From: Pyrinomonadaceae bacterium
GTDB taxonomy: Bacteria; Acidobacteriota; Blastocatellia; Pyrinomonadales; Pyrinomonadaceae
NCBI GenBank assembly: GCA_036277115.1
Contig: DASUNM010000024.1
Coordinates: forward strand, 186,001 to 250,000
Direction of reading: 5' to 3'
Length of the DNA stretch: 64,000 bases
Shown here: positions 35,769-44,115 of the stretch, piece by piece
Numbering within the stretch: the first letter of the stretch is position 1
Layout: every line of letters begins with the position of its first letter
Position numbers and translations under genes: made by a program
The notes under the pieces: model-generated
What the model saw: the letters and a program-made list of their open reading frames with translations, nothing else
Told to the model about the DNA's origin: nothing
The model's database searches: none

Positions 35769-38741
35769 ATGGCCGCCAGTCCGCAGCAATTCCCAGAAGA
35801 CGATCACTTGGTTGGTGAGTTGCGCGACATTGTCGGTGACGAGAATGTCCTTTCCGAACCCGACGAGTTGCTTGTTTACGAATGCGACGGCTTACCGCAA
35901 CACAAGCACCTGCCGCGCGCGGTAGTGTTTCCAAACTCAACTGAAGAGACCGCTGACGTACTGGCGTTACTGCACGACGAAGGCGTGAGCTTCGCGCCGC
36001 GGGGAGCCGGAACTGGTTTGTCGGGAGGCGCGCTCGCGATCAACCGCGGCGTCGTAATTGAGCTCGCGCGCATGCGAAAGATTCTGAAGGTAGATACTGA
36101 GAATCGGCTCGCACAAGTGCAGACGGGTTTGGTGAACGCGCAGCTTTCACGCGCCGTGGCGCCCTATGGTTTGTATTACGTTCCCGATCCTTCCAGTCAG
36201 CCGTCGTGCACCATCGGCGGCAACATCGCCGAAAATGCCGGCGGCATTCATTGCCTAAAGTACGGAACGACCACAGATCACGTCGTGGCCGCGCGCGTCG
36301 TTCTGGCGGATGGCTCGATCGTAGATCTCGACTTGAAGAGTCCAGGCTACGATTTGCTAGGCGCGTTTGTCGGCTCAGAAGGAACATTCGGCATCGCCAC
36401 TGAAGCGACCGTAAAGCTGGTACCGATCCCGGCGGCCGTGCGGACGCTGCTCGCTGACTTTATGAAGGTTGAGGATGCGAGTCGCGCGGTCTCAGCCATA
36501 ATCGCTGAAGGAATGTTGCCCGCCGCGCTCGAAATGATGGACAACGCGATCATCCGCGCCATCGAGGCAAATCCGGTGTTTGCGGCCGGAATGCCGATCG
36601 ATGCGGGTGCAGTGCTGCTTGTCGAACTCGATGGTATCGAAGCCGGGATTGACGATGACGTGGAAAAAGTAGAAGCGATTCTGCATGCGCACGGCGCGCG
36701 CTCAGTACGTCGGGCGAACGATGAAAAGGAGCGCAAGAAACTTTGGGCCGCGCGCAAAGGCGCATTCGGCGCCGTCGGTCGCCTGATGCCGGATGTGATG
36801 ATTCAGGATGCGGTCGTGCCACGCTCGCGATTGCCGGAAGTACTCGCTGAAACGTATCGCATTAGCTCGAAATACAATCTTCAGCTTGCCAACGTCTTCC
36901 ATGCCGGCGACGGCAATCTGCATCCGCTGATTTGTTTCGATCTGCGACGCGGCGACGATTTGAATAACGTCCGCGAAGCGGGGCGCGAAATTATGGAAAC
37001 CTGCGTGCGCGCCGGCGGGTCGATCACCGGCGAGCATGGCGTTGGGCTAGACAAGGCCAGTTATCTGCCGCTGATATTTTCTGAGGACGATATGAGCGCG
37101 ATGCTGCAAGTTCGTGCCGCTTTCGATCCTTCGGGGCTGTGTAATCCGGGAAAGATCATTCCTGCGCCGGGCGGCTGTGGGGAAGGCCGTGCGGTGGCAA
37201 CGCACAGCGTGTCAGAGCCGGGAGCGGTAGCGACCGGATCCGGTGGCCCCTTTGAAGGGACACCATCCACTGATTCGCGGTTGCGTGCGGATCCAGTCGC
37301 TACCGCTCGCGGTTCTGACGCGCCTGAGGGTTTAGCGCGCCGTAACTTCGTCCCTCACCCCAACCCTCTCACAAAGGGAGAGGGGGAGACGTCGGCATCC
37401 ATCCGGCAACCGCTGCTCGCCGCACGCATGAACGAAACGCGTGTCGCACGTGAACTTTCGCGCCTGTTAGGCGATGTGGGGGTGCGCCGGCTAGCCGACT
37501 ACACGCTCGACCTTCAGTCGAGCACACGCGCTGAAAGATTGATCGAAGTCACGCCGGCTTCTGCCGAACAAGCCGCCGAGGCTATGCAATTCGCCGCGCG
37601 TGCAGGCCTGGCAGTTGTTCCGGCGGGCGCGCGGACATTCGTTGAGGCGGGAAATCTGATGTCGCGCGCCGATTTGATTCTGAGCACGCGTCGCATGGAT
37701 CGTCTGATCGCGCATGAGCCCGCCGATTTGGTCGCGACGGCCGAAGCGGGCCTGCCGCTCATTGAATTTCAAAAACAGCTCGCGCAGAACGGACAATGGT
37801 TACCAGTTGATCCCGCGGACGACGGCAGCGCGACTTTGGGTGGAATTATCGCGACCGGATCGAGCGGACCACAGTCGTTCGGTTACGGGCCTTTGCGATC
37901 TTTTGTGATTGGATTACGTGTCGTGCTCGCTGACGGGCGTCAGATCAAAGCCGGCGGCAGAGTGGTAAAGAACGTCGCCGGTTACGATCTCTGCAAGCTG
38001 TTCACCGGAAGTTTCGGGACGCTCGGGCTGATTACTGAAGTCACTTTCAAACTGCGGCCTCTGCCGGTTGAGACGCGTACGATTGTGGCCGTCGGATCGC
38101 GCGAAGCATTGCTCGTCGCCGGGCGGCTCGCGGCGAACAATTCTTTTCCCGTGGCGGTGGAAGTCGTGTCGCCTCTGCTGGCGGAAACGCTCGCGCTGCA
38201 AACGCCACCGGGCAAAGGTTTACTGTTGATTCGGTTCGCCGGCTCAACCAGAACGGTCATCACACAAACGGCGCAGGCCCTGAAGGCGCTCCGCGATGAG
38301 AACTTTCGTTGTGCGCTCTATGACGATGATGCGGCTCTTTGGCAGGTGCTGGGCAGCGCGCCGCTTCAGACTAATTATGATCTCGGTTGGAGTGCTCGGG
38401 TTCGCCCCACCGAGCTGCCCGGCCTGGTGGATGAAATCGGCAGGTTGGAAAGCGATGAAGCCTGGCATTCCGCGGTGCGCTGGCACGCTTCTGCCGGCGA
38501 CGGCCGTTTGCGAGTGATGGCGCGCAGTCCTCTATATCATCAGGAGGCCGCGCGAGCGCTTGAAGGATTTAGGCAGACAGCAGAAGATCGCGGTGGCAGT
38601 TTAATTGTGGAAAGGGCGCCAATCGAGGTCAGACGCGTGCTCGACGCGTGGGGCAGCTTTGGTTCAGCGGATGAGTTGATGAGGCGTGTGAAGCAGCAGA
38701 TGGATCCTGATAACGTCTTATCTCCTGGACGCTTCCAGTGA
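35769..38741 (+). CDS. Glycolate oxidase GlcD-GlcE fusion, 990 aa
   Basis: Residues 1 to about 465 are a complete GlcD-like FAD oxidase (FAD loop 'FAPRGAGTGLSGGALAINRG', 'FHAGDGNLHPLICFD', 'GEHGVGLDKASYL', ending near NPGKIIP). Residues 554-990 are GlcE-like (from MNETRVARELSRLLG, with 'GGRVVKNVAGYDLCKLFTGS'). With GlcF they oxidise glycolate to glyoxylate. The linker 466-553 is mostly translated repeat DNA (37211-37319 and 37350-37390), including PHPNPLTKGEGE, so the fusion probably arose by repeat insertion. An internal ATG at 37428 could still give free GlcE. The frame opens at 35490, but those codons overlap the permease gene, so 35769 is chosen. Confidence 0.88.
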   Translation: MAASPQQFPEDDHLVGELRDIVGDENVLSEPDELLVYECDGLPQHKHLPRAVVFPNSTEETADVLALLHDEGVSFAPRGAGTGLSGGALAINRGVVIELARMRKILKVDTENRLAQVQTGLVNAQLSRAVAPYGLYYVPDPSSQPSCTIGGNIAENAGGIHCLKYGTTTDHVVAARVVLADGSIVDLDLKSPGYDLLGAFVGSEGTFGIATEATVKLVPIPAAVRTLLADFMKVEDASRAVSAIIAEGMLPAALEMMDNAIIRAIEANPVFAAGMPIDAGAVLLVELDGIEAGIDDDVEKVEAILHAHGARSVRRANDEKERKKLWAARKGAFGAVGRLMPDVMIQDAVVPRSRLPEVLAETYRISSKYNLQLANVFHAGDGNLHPLICFDLRRGDDLNNVREAGREIMETCVRAGGSITGEHGVGLDKASYLPLIFSEDDMSAMLQVRAAFDPSGLCNPGKIIPAPGGCGEGRAVATHSVSEPGAVATGSGGPFEGTPSTDSRLRADPVATARGSDAPEGLARRNFVPHPNPLTKGEGETSASIRQPLLAARMNETRVARELSRLLGDVGVRRLADYTLDLQSSTRAERLIEVTPASAEQAAEAMQFAARAGLAVVPAGARTFVEAGNLMSRADLILSTRRMDRLIAHEPADLVATAEAGLPLIEFQKQLAQNGQWLPVDPADDGSATLGGIIATGSSGPQSFGYGPLRSFVIGLRVVLADGRQIKAGGRVVKNVAGYDLCKLFTGSFGTLGLITEVTFKLRPLPVETRTIVAVGSREALLVAGRLAANNSFPVAVEVVSPLLAETLALQTPPGKGLLLIRFAGSTRTVITQTAQALKALRDENFRCALYDDDAALWQVLGSAPLQTNYDLGWSARVRPTELPGLVDEIGRLESDEAWHSAVRWHASAGDGRLRVMARSPLYHQEAARALEGFRQTAEDRGGSLIVERAPIEVRRVLDAWGSFGSADELMRRVKQQMDPDNVLSPGRFQ
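37211..37319. repeat. Dispersed element D, copy 1, inside the glcD-glcE linker
   Basis: Terminal inverted repeats of 32 bases begin GTCAGAGCCGGGAGCGGTAG at the left and GTCAGAACCGCGAGCGGTAG (complement) at the right; about 29 of 32 positions match. Relatives lie in glcF (42139) and at the murQ end (47258). Confidence 0.85.
37350..37390. repeat. Second palindrome in the glcD-glcE linker
   Basis: GTCCCTCACCCCAACCCTCT then CACAAAGGGAGAGGGGGAG. The arms CCCTCTC and GAGAGGG are inverted. This is a widely scattered type of bacterial palindrome, here translated as PHPNPLTKGEGE. Confidence 0.7.
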
Positions 38742-38751
38742 TCGGGTCCTT

Positions 38752-38914
38752 TACAGGAGTTCGTCCCGTTGGGACGAGATGTTCATAAAAACCGGAATTG
38801 TTTGGTTAGCAGCTCCGTAGGTGCGAAATGGCTAAGCCGCATTTCGCTCCGGTCGGAGCTTGTTGATTTATATGGTCAGCGGTTCTATAAACATTTCGCT
38901 CCTGACGAAGCGAT
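38752..38914. repeat. Composite of dispersed palindromes with element A copy 3
   Basis: Three short palindromic units follow one another: TTCGTCCCGTTGGGACGAGA (38759 on), AGCTCCGTAGGTGCGAAATG with a return GCATTTCGCTCCGGTCGGAG (38812 on), and GGTTCTATAAACATTTCGCT (38881 on). The last is a copy of element A. They fill the gap between glcDE and ggt and cause a false upstream extension of the ggt frame. Confidence 0.65.
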
Positions 38915-38936
38915 GAGTTCGATCGGAGAGGTTCTT

Positions 38937-40700
38937 ATGACGCAGACAAGCTATCGATCAATTCGAAATATCTCAGCGCTGTCATTGCTGCTGTTTGTCA
39001 GTGCTTCGCTTATTCGAATCCCGCCAACTCTAACCGCGGTAACGCTCGCCGCTTCACGCGAACCGGTGCGCGCGCGTCACGGCATTGTCGCTTCGACCAA
39101 CGAAGTCGCTTCGCGCGTGGGCGTGGACATCATGAGGCGCGGCGGCAACGCGATCGATGCGGCCATTGCGGTAGCGTTCGCTTTGGCGGTAACGCATCCG
39201 GCCGCGGGAAATCTGGGCGGCGGCGGCTTCATGATGATTCGTTTGAAGAATGGCAAGACGACCGCGATCGATTATCGCGAGATGGCGCCGGCGGCGGCAC
39301 ACCGGAATGTCTATCTCGACAAAGACGGCAACGTCATCAAAGGCGAGGGCGGACCGATCGTTGGCTATCGCGCGGCCGGCGTGCCGGGCACAGTGCGCGG
39401 CATGGAACTGGCGCTAAAGAAATATGGCTCCGGTAAACTTTCGTGGGCGCAATTGGTCGAACCGGCGAGAAGACTGGCGGCGAATGGCTTCAGAGTGACC
39501 CACTCACTGTCGCGTTCCCTGCGCGGCAACGACGATTACCTTTCGAAATATGCCGAGACAAAGCGCATCTACCTGAACAACGGCAACTTTTACAACGAAG
39601 GCGATCTCTTTGTGCAGTCGGATCTTGGAGCTACGTTCGCGCGCCTGCAACAGCGAGGGCCGAATGAGTTTTATGAAGGACAGACGGCGCGCATGATTGT
39701 CGATGACCTAAAACGCAACAACGGACTGATCACTTTGGGGGACATGCGTGGCTACGTCGCCAAGGAACGGGAGCCCGTGCGCGGAACGTATCGTGGCTAC
39801 GAAATCGTTTCCATGCCGCCGCCGTCTTCCGGAGGCGCGGTGCTGATCCAGATGCTGAACATTCTTGAAGGATACGATTTGAAGAAGGTGGATTGGGCTT
39901 CGTCGGATCGCTATCACCTGATGACTGAATCCATGCGTCGCGCTTTTGCGGATCGCGCCGAGTACATGGGCGACACCGATTTCGTAAAAGTTCCGATCGC
40001 GGGCTTGATCGACAAAAAGTACGCAGCGCAACTGCGAAATACGATCAATCCCGAACGCGCTTCTACGAGTGAGCAAGTGAAAGCCGGGAAGCCGCTCGGT
40101 TATGAATCGAACGAGACAACTCACTTCACCGTCGTAGATGCGGAAGGAAACGCCGTCGCGAATACTTACACGTTGAACAACTCGTATGGATCGGCGGTCG
40201 TCGCAAAGGGAACCGGGATTCTCATGAATGATGAGATGGACGACTTTGCCGCAAAACCCGGCACGGCGAATCTCTACGGCTTGATACAGGGCGAGCGTAA
40301 TGCCGTAGCGCCACGCAAACGTCCGCTGTCCGCGATGACGCCCACTTTCGTGCTGCGCACAGATGGTTCGCTCTGGTTCACGGTGGGAAGTCCGGGCGGC
40401 CCGACAATCATCAACACGGCGTTTTGCGTCATTACCAACGTGATTGACTACGGAATGAATATTCAGCAGGCCATCGACGCGCCGCGCATACATCATCAGT
40501 GGCTGCCGGATGAATTGGTCTTCGAGCCATATGGACTATCCGGCGACACGCAACGCGCTTTGTCCGCGCGCGGCCATAAGTTGATCGACAAGCCGCGCTA
40601 CCTCGGCGACTGCGAAGGGATCATGATTGAAGACAAGACCGGCATTCGTTTGGGCGCGACCGATCCAAGAAGGAGTGATGGTCCGGCGGTTGGGTATTAA
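38937..40700 (+). CDS. ggt: Gamma-glutamyltranspeptidase, secreted
   Basis: GGT cleaves gamma-glutamyl bonds, for example in glutathione, in the periplasm. The proenzyme splits itself before Thr394 (ETTHFTVVDAEGN), giving two subunits. 'RHGIVASTNEVASRVGVDIM', NAIDAAIAVAFAL and GSPGGPTIINT are family landmarks. Length is 587 aa with an N-terminal signal segment (SALSLLLFVSASLIRI). GGAGAGGTTCTT precedes the ATG at 38937, so the 56 upstream codons, which are repeat DNA, are rejected. It lies between the two glycolate oxidase genes. Confidence 0.94.
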   Translation: MTQTSYRSIRNISALSLLLFVSASLIRIPPTLTAVTLAASREPVRARHGIVASTNEVASRVGVDIMRRGGNAIDAAIAVAFALAVTHPAAGNLGGGGFMMIRLKNGKTTAIDYREMAPAAAHRNVYLDKDGNVIKGEGGPIVGYRAAGVPGTVRGMELALKKYGSGKLSWAQLVEPARRLAANGFRVTHSLSRSLRGNDDYLSKYAETKRIYLNNGNFYNEGDLFVQSDLGATFARLQQRGPNEFYEGQTARMIVDDLKRNNGLITLGDMRGYVAKEREPVRGTYRGYEIVSMPPPSSGGAVLIQMLNILEGYDLKKVDWASSDRYHLMTESMRRAFADRAEYMGDTDFVKVPIAGLIDKKYAAQLRNTINPERASTSEQVKAGKPLGYESNETTHFTVVDAEGNAVANTYTLNNSYGSAVVAKGTGILMNDEMDDFAAKPGTANLYGLIQGERNAVAPRKRPLSAMTPTFVLRTDGSLWFTVGSPGGPTIINTAFCVITNVIDYGMNIQQAIDAPRIHHQWLPDELVFEPYGLSGDTQRALSARGHKLIDKPRYLGDCEGIMIEDKTGIRLGATDPRRSDGPAVGY

Positions 40701-40771
40701 ACAAGTTGGGTAGGCAAGATTGTTTACATTGCGAATACGCGATTTGGCGCCTAGAATATTCCCTTAAAGTC

Positions 40772-41050
40772 ATGTCGAATCGACGCGAATATACCTATCA
40801 TCTAACTAGCATCATTGCTGTCCTTGCAAGTCTGATTGGAGCTTACGTCTTATCTAGCAAACTGTTTAGCTGGGCTGTACTCAAGGATACAGGACACTTC
40901 TATGAGGTCACCCTCCAAGCCACCTTAGTACTGGGCGTTCTTCACTTTGTGCTCAATGCCCTTTTCTCCAAAGGCGTTCTGAAGTCCGTCATAGCGCTCG
41001 TCTTCAGAGTATCTAACCCAGAGGGAAAAGAGGCGAAAAGCAAACAGTAA
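40772..41050 (+). CDS. Small membrane protein of unknown function, 92 aa
   Basis: Not recognised. Two hydrophobic segments are visible (LTSIIAVLASLIGAYVL and TLVLGVLHFVLNALF), and the ends are basic, so it should be an inner-membrane protein. A 60-base sample at 40801 has 25 G+C, against 39 in a sample at 40561 in ggt, which points to a different origin. The next gene starts 8 bases on. It may be the first of a small three-gene transferred cassette. Confidence 0.6.
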   Translation: MSNRREYTYHLTSIIAVLASLIGAYVLSSKLFSWAVLKDTGHFYEVTLQATLVLGVLHFVLNALFSKGVLKSVIALVFRVSNPEGKEAKSKQ

Positions 41051-41058
41051 GCTCCGCA

Positions 41059-41370
41059 ATGGATGTAACCAAGGCATCTGTACTGGTCGGCGCTGTTTGT
41101 ACGCTCATTGTTCTTCTTCTCACTATCGTTAGACAAAGGCGGTTCGACGTGTCTGATTTAGGAAGCTTCGTAGGCGCGTTCTTTTCGGGCACTAACTTGC
41201 CGCCAGCGATGTTCCTTTGTGCTTACGTGTTTCTTGCAGACCCAGCTTTGCAGAACACTCGTCTCAAAGGATACGAGAAATACATATCTCTAGCCGGTTT
41301 GGTTTTATTCCTGGCGAGTCTTATAGGCGTCTGGAGATTCTGCAGGGCAGCGTGGGAGAAATCGCGATGA
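41059..41370 (+). CDS. Small membrane protein of unknown function, 103 aa
   Basis: Not recognised. Three hydrophobic segments are visible: VLVGAVCTLIVLLLTIV, PAMFLCAYVFLA and 'ISLAGLVLFLASLIGVW'. The base composition stays low as in the gene before it. Its stop codon overlaps the start of the HicB-like gene (ATGA), so the two are likely to be translated together. Confidence 0.6.
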   Translation: MDVTKASVLVGAVCTLIVLLLTIVRQRRFDVSDLGSFVGAFFSGTNLPPAMFLCAYVFLADPALQNTRLKGYEKYISLAGLVLFLASLIGVWRFCRAAWEKSR

Positions 41371-41609
41371 CAAAGTATTCGCTCATTATCCAGGCGACCG
41401 CCGATCCTACTTTTTTCGGATTTTATTCTCCTGCTCTCGAGGGGTTCACCGGTGTTGGCCATTCGATCGAGGACTGTCTTTATAAGGCGAAGTGGGGAAT
41501 CGAAGAGCATGTCCAGTTGCTGGTCCAACAGGAACCGCCGATTCCTGATCCTAATCCTAACCCTAACGTCGTCGTTCAGAACGAAGCAGAGCTAGCCCCG
41601 GCCGCTTAG
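41367..41609 (+). CDS. HicB-like protein without a HicA partner, 80 aa
   Basis: The N-terminal half matches the HicB antitoxin partial RNase H-like fold ('YSLIIQATADPTFFGFYSPA', 'GFTGVGHSIEDCLYKAKWGI'). It has no DNA-binding tail, and the C-terminus is a Pro/Asn repeat (IPDPNPNPN) made from a 6-base tandem repeat. No HicA toxin is present nearby. It could be an orphan antitoxin or a regulator in the cassette with the two membrane proteins. Start chosen at the ATG overlapping the previous stop. Confidence 0.7.
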   Translation: MTKYSLIIQATADPTFFGFYSPALEGFTGVGHSIEDCLYKAKWGIEEHVQLLVQQEPPIPDPNPNPNVVVQNEAELAPAA

Positions 41610-41623
41610 CGTCAAACGGAAGC

Positions 41624-43000
41624 ATGGCCGCTGAACTATCAAACCTCTCGAGCGAGCTTTCCGCCCAACAAGATAAAATTCTCGCCTGCGTTCATTGCGG
41701 TCTCTGTCTGGAAGCTTGTCCCACTTACGTGGTGACATCCGACGAGAATGACGGTCCGCGCGGTCGCATCTATCTCATGCGTGCGGTTGAGGAAGGGCGC
41801 CTGCCCAGCACTTCGAATGCGTTTCGCACGCACATCGATCGTTGCCTGGGATGTCGCGCATGTGAAGCCGCGTGTCCGGCGGGAGTTGAATATGGACATC
41901 TGCTGGAAGCAGCGCGCGCGGAAATCTCCGCGACTACGAAGAAGCCAACCGGTGTTTACCGCCTGCTGAAATTCGTTTTGCGTCACGTTTGGCTGAAGCC
42001 GGCGCGTCTGAAAGCTGCGTTCGTGTTTGCGCGGCTTTTCCGCGATTCAGGCTTACCGAGATTGCTTTTGAAAACGAACATTCCGCGCGAGCTTTCGACG
42101 CAGTTTCAATTTGGGCTTGCGTTATTGGAGGCATCGCGTGTCAGTACCCGGAGCGGTAGCGACGGGGTTGCAGGCAAGATGCCTACGACTCCCGACAAAG
42201 TCGGGAATGCCGGCGCTCCTCTTAAGGCCAACGTTACAGTCCAGCTTTTCAAAGGCTGTGTCACCGAAGGTTTGTTCAAGCGCGTCAACGACGCGACCAC
42301 GCGAGTAATGGAAGTTAACGGATGCGCAGTCCAGGTTCCCAAGCAGCAAATCTGTTGCGGTGCGTTGCACGCTCACGCCGGCGACCTCGAAGGCGCGCGC
42401 GAACTGGCGCGACAGAACATTGAGGCCTTCGACGGTGGATCAAACGGCGGACATCCACCGTCCATCGTCACGAACGCGGGTGGTTGTGGCGCGATGCTCG
42501 TTTCGTATGGACATCTACTGGCCGACGATCCGAAGTATGCGGAACGTGCGAAGCAATTCAGCGCGCGCGTGCGCGACATTGGGCAGCAGCTCGAAACGAT
42601 CGGTTTTCGCAACGGAGCAAACATCGGCTACGAGCGCACGACTTATGACGCGTCATGTCATTTGCTTCATGGGCAGCGCGCGACCGATGCGTCTTTACAG
42701 ATGCTCTGGGCGATTCCTGATCTAAAGTTTGCGCATTTGAACGGAAGCGATGTCTGCTGTGGCGGCGCGGGCGTGTACAACCTGCTCGAGCCTCAACTAT
42801 CTCGCGCGGTGCTGGATGAAAAGCTGAAGCACATCAACGAGTCGGGCGCGGAAGTCCTCACCACCGGCAATCCCGGATGCCACATGCAAATCGCGGCAGG
42901 CGCCAAACTCGTGGGAATGAATCTGCGTGTTTGCCATCCGGTGGAGTTGCTCGACGAGTCGTATGCCCGCGCCGGCTTCTACAACACTAATCAAAAATGA
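41624..43000 (+). CDS. glcF: Glycolate oxidase iron-sulfur subunit GlcF
   Basis: GlcF passes electrons from the GlcDE flavoproteins to the membrane. Two 4Fe-4S motifs lie near the N-terminus (CVHCGLCLEACPTY and CLGCRACEAACPAG). Two CCG cysteine-rich domains follow, with CCGALHAHAGDLEGA and DVCCGGAGVYNLLEPQ. Length is 458 aa. Residues about 172-199 (starting SRVSTRSGSDGVAG) are translated repeat DNA inserted between the iron-sulfur and CCG parts. The stop overlaps the next gene by 4 bases. It lies 3 kb from glcDE, separated by ggt and the low-GC cassette. Confidence 0.93.
   Translation: MAAELSNLSSELSAQQDKILACVHCGLCLEACPTYVVTSDENDGPRGRIYLMRAVEEGRLPSTSNAFRTHIDRCLGCRACEAACPAGVEYGHLLEAARAEISATTKKPTGVYRLLKFVLRHVWLKPARLKAAFVFARLFRDSGLPRLLLKTNIPRELSTQFQFGLALLEASRVSTRSGSDGVAGKMPTTPDKVGNAGAPLKANVTVQLFKGCVTEGLFKRVNDATTRVMEVNGCAVQVPKQQICCGALHAHAGDLEGARELARQNIEAFDGGSNGGHPPSIVTNAGGCGAMLVSYGHLLADDPKYAERAKQFSARVRDIGQQLETIGFRNGANIGYERTTYDASCHLLHGQRATDASLQMLWAIPDLKFAHLNGSDVCCGGAGVYNLLEPQLSRAVLDEKLKHINESGAEVLTTGNPGCHMQIAAGAKLVGMNLRVCHPVELLDESYARAGFYNTNQK
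42139..42220. repeat. Dispersed element D relative inside glcF
   Basis: GTCAGTACCCGGAGCGGTAG CGAC is close to the end of element D1. It is followed by GCAGGCAAGATGCCTACGAC and the small palindrome CCCGACAAAGTCGGG. The segment is translated in the GlcF frame. Confidence 0.7.
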
Positions 43001-44112
43001 CCGATTGGACTTCGATTCGCGAGCAGTTTCCGGTAACGCGCCGGTTTGCCTACCTGAACAGCGCCGCCGCCGGCCCGGTTTCGATCAGTTCTCAAGCCGC
43101 GGCGACTGATTACTATCAGAAGATGATGAGCGACGGCGACGTGCACTGGTTTCGCTGGCTGGCGCAACGCGAAGCTATCCGCGCGCGCATCGCGAAATTC
43201 ATCAATGCTGAACCGGATGAGATCGCTTTCACCACCAACACATCTTCGGGGATGAACGTAATTGTCGATGCGCTGGAAGAACGCGGGGAAGTGGTTTCCT
43301 GCGAACTCGAATTTCCAGTTACTACTTTGCCGTGGATGCACCGCCGCATTCCGGTTCATCTGGTGCGGGCGACAAATGGTGAACTCCTAATCGAAGATGT
43401 TCGCGACGCGATGACGCAGCACACGGGCGTCGTCGCCCTCAGTCACGTGCAGTTCTCGAACGGCTTTCGTATCGACCTGGATGAGTTAGGAAGAATAAAA
43501 GGTGACCACGTCCTCGTAATTAATGCGAGTCAATCCGCGGGTGTCTTCGAGATCGATGTGAAGCGAATGAACATCGACGCGCTGTGTGCGACCGGCCACA
43601 AGTGGTTAATGTCAGGCTACGGATCCGGGTTTGTTTATCTAAGCCGCAGTCTTTTGCAGCAAACTTCTTCGCGCGCGCTCGGATGGTTGAGTGTCGAAGA
43701 ACCTTTTGAGATGCGTAACGACGAATTGCGGCCGCGTCACGATGCCGCCGCCCGTCTCGAGCTTGGCTGCCCGCATTTTGCCGGCATGTTCTCACTTGGG
43801 GCCGCGCTTGAACTGATTGAACAGGTCGGCATCGCGAACATTCAGGCGCGCGCGCTTCGGTTGAATCGGTTCCTTACCGACAAACTTACCGAGAACAATT
43901 GGAAAGTGCTTTCCCCGGTTCAGAACGATGGATCGCGATCGGCTGAAACGCTGATCGAGATCGATAAACCCGCGGATGTGGTTCGGGGTCTGTTTCGTCG
44001 GGGAGTTATTGTGACTGAAAAGCCTGAAGGAATTCGTGCGGCTACCCACTTCTTCAACGACGAAAGTGATATCGAGAGATTGATTGCAGCTCTGAACGAG
44101 ATACGCGGCTAA
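42997..44112 (+). CDS. Class V aminotransferase-like protein, 371 aa
   Basis: This is a PLP-dependent enzyme of fold type I. The Schiff-base lysine is Lys202 (CATGHKWLMSGYGSGF), and FAYLNSAAAGPVS at the N-terminus together with 'VVALSHVQFSNGFRIDLDEL' fit the cysteine desulfurase/isopenicillin epimerase-like group. The loop that holds the catalytic Cys in desulfurases is not evident, so an aminotransferase, lyase or epimerase role is more likely. The ATGA overlap with glcF implies co-transcription. An aminotransferase acting on glyoxylate would fit next to glycolate oxidase; this is inference. Confidence 0.85.
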   Translation: MTDWTSIREQFPVTRRFAYLNSAAAGPVSISSQAAATDYYQKMMSDGDVHWFRWLAQREAIRARIAKFINAEPDEIAFTTNTSSGMNVIVDALEERGEVVSCELEFPVTTLPWMHRRIPVHLVRATNGELLIEDVRDAMTQHTGVVALSHVQFSNGFRIDLDELGRIKGDHVLVINASQSAGVFEIDVKRMNIDALCATGHKWLMSGYGSGFVYLSRSLLQQTSSRALGWLSVEEPFEMRNDELRPRHDAAARLELGCPHFAGMFSLGAALELIEQVGIANIQARALRLNRFLTDKLTENNWKVLSPVQNDGSRSAETLIEIDKPADVVRGLFRRGVIVTEKPEGIRAATHFFNDESDIERLIAALNEIRG

Positions 44113-44115
44113 ACC

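Noticed and set aside
38769..38936. Upstream extension of ggt
   Set aside because: It is translated dispersed-repeat DNA; a ribosome site precedes the ATG at 38937.
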